In this document: piece after piece, positions 34,266-51,201 of the stretch
Layout of the letters: every line of letters starts with the position of its first letter
Numbering within the stretch: the stretch's first letter is position 1
From: Rutidosis leptorrhynchoides
Lineage: Eukaryota; Streptophyta; Magnoliopsida; Asterales; Asteraceae
NCBI RefSeq assembly: GCF_046630445.1
Contig: NC_092340.1
Span: forward strand, 359,394,001 to 359,458,000
DNA length: 64,000 nucleotides
Direction: 5' to 3'
Made by a program: the position numbers and the translations under genes
Notes under the pieces: generated by a model
The model's input: only the letters and a program-made list of their open reading frames with translations
What the model was told of the DNA's origin: nothing
Database searches by the model: none

Positions 34266-34804
34266 GATTGAGCGTATTATTAATGATTGTAATAGTATGA
34301 TTTTGTTAATGAGAACTCGTTATTATCTTTTATTATAATGAATGTATTTTATTATATTTTATTATAATGAATAATTTAATTTAATAATTGAAAACTCGTT
34401 TTACAAACTAAAAATTACTATAATTAAATAATAAAACATAACATAATATGAAAAACAAAAAAATAAACTCATTATTTATAAATTAATAAATAATTATATA
34501 AAAATCATAATAAATATCAAATAACACAAACATAACATAATATGAAGGAAAAAAAATTACAAACAGGCATTTCAAATGCCGGTTTGGTTGTTTGTACGGG
34601 TCCACAGCCAAAACCATAATTTCTTGTAGCAGTGTCGTATGAAAACACACAAACCGGCAAATGAAATGCCGATTTGGTGCTCAAACTGACAAACTGGCGT
34701 TTGATTAACCGGTTTTCCATTTTTTATAAATTTTTATTTTGAAAAACTATTTCTGTAAAACCTATAAATATATTACCATTTTCAAAAAATATATCATATA
34801 AATT

Positions 34805-36134
34805 ATCCACGGCATTGCACGAATATATGATAGCAACTCATATATCCTGTATTTGAGCTGCACAGTTAAAAGGATAATAAGTTAATAACTCTCACAAATT
34901 TATAAAGGCACAAGATTTCACTTAATTCAAATCATTATTAAGTGGTTACATAATACTCTTTTAGAAGAGTTCAACCTGGATTAAATTTGTGTACTCGTCT
35001 GTCTTCACTCATGTGTATCAGTAGCAAAAAGATATGAAGAAGTAAAAAATTCTTGTGAAACATATATTGGTGTAGTTTAGAGAGTGACAATGAGTAAATC
35101 AATAGCATACTTGTTTTGTTGAGCCGTTGAGGTGAAGATGTTGTACAAAAGGTCGAAGGAACAAGCTGCACGGGGTCCCTCGCGTTTGCCGAGGGTCAGT
35201 CAAGGTGCGAAACGCGACCGAGTGCGTCTCAAGTCGCAAACTTTTATTTCATATTTTGTATTCTCTATAAATTCAACCCCTAGCTTCTTGTAACCCAAAC
35301 GCCTATGAAAATTAATAAGAATTTCTTTTTAGTTGATCAATTAAATCAATAGTAATATTGAACTTAATCACTTAAATTCCTCGTGTTATTTACATTTTTT
35401 GCATTATTCATTGCGTTTACTTTGCCATTATATGTTTATTGTTTTGTGGGTGATAATCAGTTTTAAAATTTTGTTGGGGCTTGTTAAATTCCTAACATAT
35501 TTGACACATAAATAATAATTGTTGTAATTTTCATGACAAATGTTACCACTAGCTTTAAGGAAATTCATTTGTAAAAGCATGACCGCTTTTGAGCCAATAT
35601 AATACTTGAGCTAATCATTATTGTTCTTGTTCATAGCTTCTATAGTAAGGAAATGAAAATATGAATTCGATATCATATTTCTTATATACTCCTATATTAA
35701 AGTTAAATGTTAATTAATTTAATTTATGTGAACTAAATATGAAAATTAATTTTTACTTTCTTCATTAATACTTATTATTTATTATTCATATATATCTGGT
35801 GGATTTGTTATAAATCGTGTAAATAGCAGTTTTTATTTTTCTTTTTGCGAAAAACTTAAAACTTATCTAACCAAAGGTAAGTTTCATCAAAGATGTAAAT
35901 CCTTAGAAACATATAAACCGAGAGCAAACAAACGAGCTCGACAAAGCAACAAACCAACCAAGATCAAGACAACGACCAACAAAACACGAATACAAGTCGA
36001 GAACCAGAATACCTGAAACGACCCATTCACAACCAAAAGAAAGTAGCCAATCTAAGCTACGAAAACCTACGCGTGAAAGATTCGAAACCATTTAAACATA
36101 ACAAGACAGCGACACACAACCAACAAATAACTAA
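34805..36134. other. Intergenic with possible LTR remnant, no gene seen
   Basis: A GC-rich island at about 35172-35245 (GGGTCCCTCGCGTTTGCCGAGGG) is followed by TCTATAAATTC and an LTR-like leader. This could be part of a decayed LTR, but I cannot set ends. There is no coding sequence. Confidence 0.4.
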
Positions 36135-36433
36135 GGTTGTGTTTGTATTTTAAGGTGGTTTGGTTTGAAGTTCTGCAAATCATGTCTGTAGAGAAGATGT
36201 GGCGTAAAAGTTTGTATGTTAAATAATGAAGAATGTTCGTTTTTATGTTTGCAAAATAATTTAATCTTGTCTGCAACACTAAGAAACATATTTTCAAGTT
36301 TGCGAGTTTGCATATAGATATGAGTTATTTTATCTTATGTTTTCAGAAAAACAAACACTTTGCAGTAAAAACGTCTGCGTACGCACAAACATAAGACATA
36401 ATAAGATCTGTAAACTGAAAAACAAACATCACC
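36135..36433. mobile_element. Tourist/PIF-Harbinger MITE (TSD TAA)
   Basis: 299 bp beginning GGTTGTGTTTGTATTTTAA and ending CTGAAAAACAAACATCACC, imperfect inverted ends. It is flanked by TAA at 36132-36134 and 36434-36436, the 3-bp duplication of PIF/Harbinger. Internal GTCTGC/GCAGAC words are arranged symmetrically. No coding capacity. Confidence 0.75.
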
Positions 36434-36966
36434 TAAACATCTTTAATAAAAATGTAGAGGTCTCTATTTCTTCATCATGAGTCGGCCATCTTTTATTTAA
36501 TTTGCAGCTTATTTTTTCATTTATTTATAGTGTATTTATGATGATATTGGTTGTTCGAGTTTCTCTTGAATTCCCAATACTATTAAACTAGCAAATCAAG
36601 ATAATGTGAAAATGCAAATAATCATAGTAACTGAATAATCAAAGGTGAGCAAAAGGTATTGGCCCTGTTGTGAAGTGGCGTGAAAAGAAAGAAAAGGGGG
36701 GAAAAAGAGTCGTATAAAAAAGACAATAAGCAGAAAAAAAAAAAGTTACTAAAATCCCCTTGGTGAATAGTATATTAAAAATCTCAAGTTGTTATATTAA
36801 TCAGCATTCAAAATATATTTAAGGTCGGGTTTTAACTCGTTTAAATTCCGCTCAAATCGATTTTTAATAAGTCGGACACGAATAGTTTGCAATTAGTTTC
36901 ACTCCGATGTAATAAAGATAACCCTAAAAATATTGTTTAACAAATAAAATTAATCTGTTACGGACT

Positions 36967-37381
36967 CAGTGGCAGAGTTGAACGTTGTGGTTGGAGAGGC
37001 CAAATTTTATCTTAATGTGTGTTATGTTTTTAGCAAGAAAAAAACGTTAACTTTGTTGGACAAATTGCACATTTTATGCACATTTTATGTGACAATATCG
37101 ATTCTAATTGTACATTATTTAAGTTAATTTCTAAAACTTTAGCTTTAAAATTATTTTCAAGGTAAGAATGACCAAGAGATATGAAAGGAATGAAGTAGAT
37201 TGTTAATGAAACAAAATCCGCGCGTCTTCACCATTTTCGTCATATCTTCTTCATACGGACTCTGATTAAGTTGATTCAAAAGCCAAAACGTCCGTAACTC
37301 AAAGGGCTACAAAATACCATCACATACTGCAACTTTTGGAGGGGCGAGGGCCCGCTCCTTCCCCTAATAAGGTCCGCCCCT
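36967..37381. mobile_element. hAT-like element related to that at 52840
   Basis: Starts CTCAGTGGCAGAGTTGAA and ends AGGTCCGCCCCTG. The right part contains GGAGGGGCGAGGGCCCGC and a segment (CTTCATACGGACTCTG...GTTGATTCAAAAGCC) that matches the complement of 52935-52990. The flanks (GTTACGGA / GATACGGA) agree in seven of eight bases, so the duplication is plausible but not exact. Confidence 0.6.
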
Positions 37382-38033
37382 GGATACGGAGTACATTCTC
37401 AAATATTGAACCCATTCTACTAGCGTCATGAAACACCACAGGTTAGGTTACTCCGTCACTACTCCGTGATATACTCCGTATTAGATGACCATACACGCAC
37501 ACAAATAATCCTAATGCTTAGAGAAAAAACGATAATTTAGCATTATTGTAAGATTATAGGTAATAGTTCAGCGCACTTTTTCTATCGTTCAACTTCATTT
37601 GTCGAATGTTGAATTATTTCACACAATTATATATAATCAAACACATACTTACGTAAACATTAAACTCCCTAAAACATAGTTCAATTTTCAACGTGCAATT
37701 TTCAATTTTCAATTTTGTTCAATTTTCAATTGAATAAACCATAGCAATTGATCAAGTCATCATTTATCACGTACCATAGATTATTAGATATGCTACCACT
37801 AACCATCGATCTTGTAAATGCAAACGAGAATTAAGAATTCCTAAAATATGAATATATATTACACCAAGGCATGTTAACTAACCATGGTTGGGTTAATAAA
37901 CCCAATCAATAACCTACGGAGTATCACTTTACATCTCTACTATATATACAAACCAACACACATGCTATCACTCTCACTACACATTTTCGTTAAGCTTTAA
38001 GTGTTCATTAATTTGCTCCAAGTATTTTGAGAA
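37382..38033 (+). promoter_or_regulatory. Upstream region and TATA box of the P450 gene
   Basis: TACTATATATACAAACC around 37938-37954 is a good plant TATA box about 90 bp before the ATG at 38034. The region further up has several ACTCCGTA/TACGGAGTA words (37388, 37450-37482, 37917), probably from a decayed MITE. Confidence 0.55.
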
Positions 38034-40453
<2,420 letters not shown>

Positions 40454-43025
40454 CTTATATATGTTATGTTATATGTTATGTTACATGTTCATTGTACTAT
40501 AAAAAGAAAGAAGAATAGCTTCTTTATATAGTAACTAAGTTACTATACTTTAGTCCTGTACTTGTGTGTTTGTACATGGTCTTAAATAAGTAGAAGTTTG
40601 CTTCAATAAAATTAGATTATTAGTAATGTGTCCACTGTATGGTGTCCATTATCTTGTTCATTTCATTTGTAATTTATAAGCTTTTAGATGTACTGTCCAT
40701 CTTCTTAAGGTGTCAATGTCTCAATCTTTGGTAGAACAACACATCTTCACAAGGAAAAATAGCATATTCTTTTAATACTCGTTATATATTATTATCACTA
40801 AACAAGAGACCAGAATTATCATGATCTTAATTGGTTAGTAAAATAATGAGATGGTATTATAATTATGGATTTATTTATAAGCCGGCTAATATTGTAAACC
40901 GAATATCGGGCTACTTAGTTTTAGAGTATTAACCGAATATCGGGTTCAACCGGCTGAGATCATGCTGACATCATCTTTAGTGATTTTTTTTTTAAGAAAT
41001 ATTTTTTTCTGGCCCAATTTTTTATCCAACGGAGTGAGCCGCTGAGTCTCCATCTAGGTATAGTATATAGAATATACATATGGGCCAATCAGATTATTAG
41101 AACATATATGGGATTTAGAAGTTTATATAAATATAAATTTTTAATAGTATATTTATGTAGATACCGAATATAGGCAAAAATATGGGTGTAAAATGAAATT
41201 AATTTTCATGTAAATCGAGTTACCATACACACGTTTTGCATGAAAAAAAAAAAAAAACCCCCTAAAAGCAAGAAATAATCAAAATTGAGAAATAAAATTG
41301 TGATAACAAAACCTTAATACCCACAATACAGTAAATCTTTTGGGTGATTATAATATCCATATCCTTAAAGAATCCAACAATCTAGTATTTGATTTTTTTT
41401 TAACAAGGAAACCCCTATATGAACAAGCAATTCGGTGATATTCGATATTGATTTACATATGTATATACTATATGATATTGATTTGATTGATGAAGCGGTA
41501 GATCTTTCAATTAGAAGACGATATGATGTAAATCACTGGATGGAAAGGTTTTAGCTAGTAAGTGGATGTGAAAAAGGTTTAATTTAATTCAGATTGAAAA
41601 GGGGGTGCGATTATGAGAAATAAGATAAAAGGGTAAAAGTATCCATTTTTTTTATATGTGGTGTATAAAAAAAAAGAAGTGGTATGTGTAGGAATCACCT
41701 CAAATAATAGGTTTAGGTTACCACCAAAGCTTGACTTGAGTTGTATGAGAGTTGTATGAGAGTGAGATCCAACTTGGGGTACTGTTAACCTAGGTTTGAT
41801 TCACACTTTCAGCAGGAAGTTTCCAACTTTTGATGATACTGTCAACATCGATCAATGCGATTTGGGAAGGTCTCTAGGGGGTTTTCCCAACCTTCGATGG
41901 TACTGCCAACATCTTCGCGAATTGGGTATCCTTCTAACGCGTGTGTGAGTGACAAATGAGTGCATTCAATTTCGATATCACTGTTAAATAATAAATAGGT
42001 TTAGGTTGCCCCCGTCACCAGGTCCTGAATCCCCAGTCCGTCCCCTACCCGGCTTAGAGTCCATTAGAACTTTTGTATTTATTTATACTTTATAAATAGT
42101 CGATTGGTGAACATCATACAAAAAATTCATTATTCGAACAATTTCATGTATTCCGTCCCTAGCTAACACCTTGGATAGGGTGACGTTCAATCAAATTGTA
42201 ACTCTTCTTGTTCATTTGTTCAACAAAAATTGGAAACTTTATAAGGAGATATTTTAAACTATATGATAACACTAACCCTTTTTACAAAGAGTTTTTGGAG
42301 TTTACCACTAAAGTTATGGCTTTTGTTTCCATAGCTAGCCATGATGCAAATAAAGAACGTTTAGGTTTCTTGAGTTATTGATTGATTTGTTTTCTTATTT
42401 ATTATTTTATGGATGGAGCAATGTTGTCACTAGCTAAAGTGCAATCTCCATTTACATATATCTATCTCTATAGTATGATCCAAGTCATTCATGATAATAA
42501 TGGCCAATTGTAATTGTAAGGATGATGTAAAGCGACAATGGTGGATGGGAATACATTCTTTGTTTGTTCATGAATTGTAAATATAGATATGGATAACATG
42601 TGTCGTTCTTTTGTTCACATGTAATATTATAAAAATACGTTTTTTGTGCTGAGTTGGTCACGTACTGCATTTCTTTCTAAAGCATTTGGTTCGATTTTAG
42701 TTACTTTGGAACCAACTTGTTACAAGGAATTCATATGAATTCACCCCGTGATGACGTATATATATTATATATGATTTCTAGTACAACCTTTGTCTTAGAT
42801 GATATAATAATAATCAATCATTGTATGTGATAGCGATAGTAACGTGTTAGAATTGAAGATATTGTACATGATTACATGTCATTTTCGTACGCTGTATTCC
42901 TGAATATGAAAAATAGTAACAAACTCTGATCGTATCGTAAAGGGCCAAATGAAAACGATAGTTAAGTTGTCAATGATTTATAAGAAACTCCCGTAAATAA
43001 ACGGTTAAAGTTGTTATGTTCAAAT
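40454..43025. other. P450 3' flank and intergenic sequence
   Basis: An AATAAA-type signal (CTTCAATAAAATTAG, about 40601-40615) lies about 150 bp after the stop. At 41700-42065 there is a GC-richer block with two loosely repeated phrases (GATGATACTGTCAACATC, GATGGTACTGCCAACATC), probably a decayed repeat of unknown type. No gene seen. Confidence 0.5.
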
Positions 43026-43149
<124 letters not shown>

Positions 43150-46100
43150 ATAATTCAGTAGGCTTATAACTACCTTTAATGGTTATAAGAACAAAGAGAG
43201 AAAAAGAGAGAGAAGAAAGAGAGAAGAAATATTGATATTGATATTTCAAGAGAAATGGTACACCTTAAATGGCTACCATACATGTCTATTTATAGTATAA
43301 AATATTACTATGCAAGAAATATAATAATAATAAAATTAACATCCAATCTAGATATTTTATAACACTCCCCCTTGGATGACAATTTTATTAGAGAATAACT
43401 AGTACTGCCTCGTTAAAAACCTTGCTAAAGAAAACCCATTGGGATAAAACTTTAGCTAAGGGAAAAAGAGTGCAGCATAGAGTTGACTCCCCCTCAAGTA
43501 GGCAACGCCTGAGTTGTTACATCTTCTGAACATGCCTCATGCCAATATTATGAACGTGTGTTCTGAAAATAGCAGTTGGCAGTGCTTTGGTATAAAGATC
43601 AGCAGAGTTGTTGATTGAACGTATCTCATTTTAATCTGGTTGTCTTTTACGAGATCTTGAGTATATGAGAAGAATCTGAGGTTTTCATCTGAAACTGTAT
43701 CATCTAAATCTTTTATGTACAAGTTTGGCCCTCGTGATTTGTCTACAGTCTCCTTCATGGTTTGTTCAAACCGTTGTTTCAGTTCCTATTCCCTTTCAGT
43801 CTTTTTCTGAGCCTTACCAATATACCATTCTTTTCCATCAAACTTATGACCGTTAAGACCGTTTATAGCTTTAGCGCCTCGTCAGCATTTATGTTTTGTT
43901 CTGTCATTTTTGATACTCTTCTTTCATTTGTATTATGTAAGCTGTATTATCTTCATAGATAGTTGTTACGCTTTTATAGCGTTCTAGTCCACAAGAATCA
44001 ATAATGATTTGTATCATTGATCTTAACTAAAATCATTCCCGAGTAGCTTCATGTAATGCAATCACTTCGGCATGATTTGATGATGTTGCAACAAGTGTTT
44101 GTTTTGAGAACGTCATGATATTGCGGTGCCTCCATTTAGGAATACATATCCAGTTTGAGATTTAGCTTTATGTAGATCGGATAAATAATCTGCATCTGTA
44201 TAACCAAAAAAATCTTGTTTCGAGTTGTTAGAATAAAATAATTATAAATCAGTAGTTCCCCGAAGGTATCAAACTATTTGTTTGATCCCATTCCAATGTC
44301 TTTTGGTAGGGGCTGAGCTGAACCTTGTCAACAAATTAACTGCAAAAGAAATGTCAGATCTTGTATAATCTATAAGATACATAAGAACCTCAATTGCACT
44401 AAAATATAGAACTTCCGATCTGTTAAAATTTTCATGATCTTCGCAGGGATGAAATAGATCAATGTCAATATTGAGTGATCTAACAACCAATTGGCTTTAT
44501 CTTTAAAAAAAATGTTTTAAAATCTTTTCAGTATAAGTTGTTTGATGTACAAGTAGACCATTAGGCATATGCTCAATTTGCAATCCAAGGCAATACTTGG
44601 TTTTTTCAAGATTTTTTATTTCAAAATAATTCTTTAGAAGTTGAATGATTTCATAGATCTCTTTATTTGTTCATATGATGTTAAGAACATTGACATAAAC
44701 AACTACGATCACATATCCGAACATTGTTTTTATAAAACATACGTGCAAAATAAGTTTATATGTATACCCTTTTTCTTATCAAGTAGTCATTTAATCGGTT
44801 ATACCACATACGTCCCGTTTGTATAAACCCACTTAGAAATCTTTGTGATTTAATGGAATATATTCCCTTGGGTTTTACATTAGATGCTTATGATACCTTA
44901 ACCCTTTAGGTATATTCATATATATCACTATTAAGTGATCCATACAGATAAGTAGTAACAACATTCATGAGATGCATTTAAATAACTATCAGGTTGATTA
45001 AGTATCTAATAAGTAATTGTATCCATTACAGGAGGATAATTTTTCCTCCTAATTCATTTCTGGTCTTTGTGGGAAATATTGAGTTACAAGTCTAGTTTTG
45101 CCTTGTAACTTCATTTGCACATTTCTTTTCGGATAAAAATTCATTTGTATCCCATACGTTTCACATCTTTAAAAGTGATAACGATTGATCCGAAAACTTT
45201 TCTTTTATCGAGCGATTCTAATTCAGCTCGTATTGCTCCTTTCCATTGAGCTCAATCATGTCCATTTTGTATATTCAATGACAGATTTTCGTTCCAGATC
45301 ATCATCTTTATTCATGATGTCATTGTAACATTATATGAAAATATCTCATCAAGATTTTTCATTTTATTTCGGTTCCATAATATTGCATAATTTATCGCAA
45401 TTTATGTATTTACATTTATCAATATCCTCTGCAGAAGGAATATTGATTTGTGGTTCTTCTTGAACACTTTCTCTTACCTCATTATCAGCTGATTTTCTTT
45501 TTCGAGGACTTTTATCTTCGGAACCAATTGATCTTCCACGTTTGATGCGTGGCAAAGACTCAACAGTGACATTATTGCCAGCTTTTGGAATTTCAGTTCG
45601 AGCTGGAGCATTTATCGCTGGTATATATGATTTAGTCACTTTTTTATATCTGTAAATGCATAAAGTAATTAATTTGCAAGTTCTTGCATATGCATTATTT
45701 TTGAACTTTCGTTTCACATTCTTTTGTGCGAGTTCAATATACCTTAATTGATGTTCACATCATGAAGCATCATTTTATTTTTTATTTTTATTTCTCCCCC
45801 TAATCTAGGGAACAATGTTTTATTAAAATGACAATCAGCAAAACGTGCTGTAAAAACATCACCCATCATGGGTTCAATATATCTTATGATTGAAGATGTT
45901 TTATATCCAAAATATATTATCATCTTTCTTTGAAGAACCATTTTATTGTGTTGTGGTGATACAATTGGAACATACACTGCACAACCAATGTTATAAGGTG
46001 GAAAATATTTGGCTCTTGGCCAAAATCAAGTAGTAAGTGAAAATATTTATGACTTCCACATGGTATAATGCGAATTAATGTCGCAGCATGTAAATTTACA

Positions 46101-46499
46101 TGTCCACATATAAATATCGAGAGTTTTGTACTCATTATCAATTGTCTAGTTATTAGCTGCAAGCGTTTATCTATTGATTTAGCTAAACCAATTTTGTGTA
46201 TGCACATGAGCAACTGGATGTTCAACAACAATCCCTGTAGATATATAATGATCATTAAATGCTTGAGATGTTAACTCACCGGTATTATCAAGTCTCATCC
46301 TTTTAATGGTGTAATCAGAATAATGTGTTCTCAATTTAATAATTTGTGCAAGAAACTTTGCAAATGCCATATTACGGCTTGATAACATACAAATATGAGA
46401 CCATCCGCTAGATGCGTCTATTAGAACCATGAAATATCAAAATGGTTCACATGATGGATGAATTGGTTCATATATCTTACCTTGAATTCTTTCAAGAAA

Positions 46500-46790
46500 C
46501 ATTTGTGATTCTTTTTCACAATATACTTTTCATTAATAATCATATGTGCTTTCCATTAATCAACATATGTGTTTTTTTTCTTCATAAATCACCATATGTG
46601 CTTTTTCATTATATATCATTTTCACCATATACGCTTTTAATCATATGCGCTGTGTTTTTCACCATATGCGCTTTTAATCATATGCGATTTTCATCATATG
46701 CGTTGTGCTTTTCATCATATTCGCTTTTTATCATATGCGCTTATCATATGCGATGCGCTTTTTTATCATATGCGTTTTTTTTATGTGAAT
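46500..46790. repeat. CATATGCGC-TTTT degenerate short repeat array
   Basis: A run of units like ATCATATGCGCTTTTC, spaced about 15-30 bp, inside the decayed interior of copia element B. It replaces the expected coding sequence there. Confidence 0.8.
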
Positions 46791-48176
46791 AGTAAATTAA
46801 TTAATTTCATTTTACTATTCATATGAATTAATTTAGATTTACTATTTTGTTAATTGAGTAATATATATATATATACATCATATACTTGTGACTCCGAAGG
46901 CTCAAATGAATTTGACCATATAGTTATACGTTGTACCTTGTACATTAATTTTCAGTAGAAGCTTTAGATGCATATTATTTTCAGTAGAAGCTTTAGATGC
47001 ACTTTTTTTTTTTAATCACCAAATACCACAAACACTTTGTTTGCGTTTGTTCATAATCATCAATGAAAACCATTTTCTTTAATTTTATTTTATACAATAA
47101 AATTAACGCATCATTATTCTTTTCAAAAACAATAATCTATTGTTATTGTTCACTTGTGCCATGTTTAACAACAAAAGTCAACAACCTCTGTCTTGTTTGT
47201 TGTGGCAACCAAAAACAACCTTTGCTTTTGTTACCGAGAATCCAAAACCAAAAAACAATTAATTTTTAATTAATCTTTTATCAAAACCATAAATGATTTT
47301 ATTGATCTACGTTGATATGACCATAAAGAATTGACGGCTGACCTACTTTTGTAAGTGTATTTCGGCTATCATCCCGAAAACGCACAACGACCTTTTTTAT
47401 TTTATTTTATGAACTATTTGTTTCATATCTAGCTTAGGCAATTATTGTGAACATTTGGTCCCTATAAGAGCATTTATCTTTTAGACTTTTAGTTGATTTG
47501 TACTTGTCACAATTAGGGATAGCACCCGCGGGTCGTGGATGCGGATCCATTGGATCCATCACCCGTACCCGCGGATTTTTTTTAAGAGACATCCAATTGA
47601 ACCCTTGTTCGTTGAAACAATTTGACTATATTTTTACTCCCCATTATTAAACGGGCCATTTTGATGCACACTCTTAAAAAAATAATTTGTTTTTTAAGTT
47701 TTATTATTCAACCTCCTTTTTTCAACGGTCACGTTTTTAACAAAACATTTGACAAGTTTGGAAAAAAGTTTTTTATTGATTATCATCAAAAGTTTTCTAT
47801 TGTCACTCTACTGGATGGAATTATGGCATACAACCAAAATTGCAACCCAACACTACATAAGAACAAAAAAGGTTGTTTTTAATTAACATATGTATATGTG
47901 TTAAACTTGGAATAATAATAACTTATTTTAGAAAATTAACATAAGACATGTTGAAACATTTTTGTCACATTTAGCTCATCAAGTCTAATACTTATCATTG
48001 ATAGATTTTATCACGTCTAGGAGATGTTTACTTTTTTCTTGTATTAAGTCCTACTTTCATTTACCTTTGTTTGGAAAAAAGTTTTTTTTTTAGTTATAGA
48101 AGGAGACCACTTCATTTTCAATACTTCATTTTTGACAAAAAACTATTCCATTTTACCATCCCCTTTTTTTTCTTAC

Positions 48177-48350
48177 TTTAACTTTTAAGATATACTTTTA
48201 ATAAAAATACAAACTACTTTTTCTTATTTTAACTTTTAAGATTTACTTTTAATAAAAATACAAACTACTTTTTGTATTTTAACTTTAAGATTTACTTTTA
48301 ATAAAAATACAAACTATTTTTTTATTTTAACTTTTAAAATTATAAATTTA
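48177..48350. repeat. Three tandem units of about 55 bp
   Basis: Three copies of a unit containing TTTAATAAAAATACAAACTA and TTTTAACTTTTAAGAT. Part of the leader region of copia element B. Confidence 0.75.
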
Positions 48351-48544
48351 AGAATAAACATTAGTATGCATGAAATAAATAATGATTAATTGCATAAGTA
48401 ATCATAAATGTTAGATAACATATAAAGACCCCGTCGTATTCGTATTGATCGGAATTAATCTCGACCCATGGTACCCTGTTGTCAAATGACGTGTTGCGTA
48501 CATAAAGTACCGTGTTGTCAAATGACGTGTTGCGTACAATCATG

Positions 48545-48840
48545 AGGTCTTATTAACATAAATATAAATGTTAGTGAAATTAATAAGAGTTAGATTACAG
48601 AAAATATAATTCAGGTGGTATAACCGACCATATATAACTTAAATAACATAAATATAAATGTTAGTGAAGTTAGTAAAAGTTAGATTACAGAAATATAATT
48701 CAGGTGGTATAACCGACCATATATAACTTAAATAACATAAATATAAATGTTAGTGAAGTTAGTAAAAGTTAGATTACATAAATGATAGTTAGGCGACAGT
48801 GTCGACCATATATAATTTAGGTGGCAGAGCCAACCATATA
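48545..48840 (-). repeat. Hairpin/micro-ORF units in the copia B leader, within about 90-bp tandem repeats
   Basis: On the minus strand four 21-bp units start with ATG and end with a stop: 48837-48817 (MVGSAT), 48809-48789 (MVDTVA), 48720-48700 and 48631-48611 (MVGYTT). The first two are 28 bp apart, as in copia element A. The last two sit in about 90-bp tandem repeats. The stem of the first unit is TGGC-TCT-GCCA, again compensated relative to element A. Confidence 0.8.
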
Positions 48841-49234
48841 ATAAGAACAATACAAATAATGCACTAAGAACTTAATAAAAATTAGTAGTTCAAAATGTTA
48901 GTAGTCCAAAATTTGATATGTCCGAGTCTGAAAATTATTAATAATTTCATACCTTGATTAGTGACTCGTGATCGTTTGAGATATCCTTTGATTACACTAA
49001 GCTCTTCGTGCTGATAACGTGTTATAATTCAGTAGGCTTATAACTACCTTTAATGGTTATAAGAACAAAGAGAGAAAAAGAGAGAGAAGAAAGAGAGAAG
49101 AAATATTGATATTGATATTTCAAGAGAAATGGTACACCTTAAATGGCTACCATACATGTCTATTTATAGTATAAAATATTACTATGCAAGAAATATAATA
49201 ATAATAAAATTAACATCCAATCTAGATATTTTAT

Positions 49235-50442
<1,208 letters not shown>

Positions 50443-50760
50443 ATTGTAGTGGTAGTGACTTGTCTTCTCATATGAGACGTCGGTAGTTTGACTCTCACTC
50501 ACTGTAAAAATTTTCTATTGTTATTCAGCATATTTCATGAGCCTCGGAGGTTACGGTCGTCTTGCATTCGGACCTCACCCAAGGGGATTTAACACACGCG
50601 ATGTCCATATAGATTTCTCTTGTGAATTTCCTCCTGAGAGCGGTAGAATTGTAATGATTCGTATCAAGAAAATGATCGGGTGGTGGGTGTCGATATCGCG
50701 TTCTACTCCGTCAGTGATCCTACCCGCCGCTAAAAGAACCATTCACTTCCATTTATTTAA
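50443..50760 (+). repeat. Probable tRNA-derived SINE
   Basis: The head AGTGGTAGTGACTTGTC followed at tRNA spacing by CGGTAGTTTGACTCTCA resembles the A-arm and B box of a tRNA. It is followed by a GC-richer body (GGTTACGGTCGTCTTGCATTC and onward) unlike its AT-rich flanks. This fits a decayed SINE. No clear A-tail or target duplication is visible. Confidence 0.5.
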
Positions 50761-51201
50761 TAAGCATCGATTTAACTTTAATTAACAGATTAGGTCTACA
50801 AGAAAGACATTTCCATTCAAAAATGTTGTGATACATTGAAGTAAAATAATACACGGAAACACATGCATATATCATGAATTTGACGAAACATAAAAATGGT
50901 AGATTCAATAACCAAAAGTTCTTTAATATGACGAAATAATAGTAGATCTTACCAATCAAAGCGAAGAAAACATATTATTGGGCTTCTAATAAAATCATCA
51001 GGAGTTATCATATAAGAGTTACCTGATCTGGTGATCGAAATCGGTCAAGAAATATTGTTCATCAATGGATCTAGAATATTTATGATATTTTCGTTACCAC
51101 TCGCGTAATTATTATTGGATTAGATTTAGATTTGGGCTCAAAACATATAATTGGGCCACTTTGAATTGGGATATAGGTTCCGACTTCAGTCTCAAAATTT
51201 A

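Larger units (their letters stand above)
18328..34794 (+). mobile_element. Mutator-like element carrying a plant-mobile-domain gene, split by a gypsy element
   Basis: CATATAAATT occurs at 18318-18327 and again at 34795-34804, a 9-10 bp duplication typical of Mutator-like elements. The ends are inverted repeats: TTACAGAAATAGTTTTTCAAA at about 18360 on the plus strand and its complement around 34740. Inside both ends lie several copies of an AAACCGGC/GCCGGTTT palindrome. Without the 13.1-kb gypsy insertion (20856-33966) the element was about 3.35 kb. Its cargo is a PMD (MAIN-like) coding sequence in at least four exons. No MuDR-type transposase is visible, so it is non-autonomous unless the PMD protein itself has a role. 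Confidence 0.8.
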
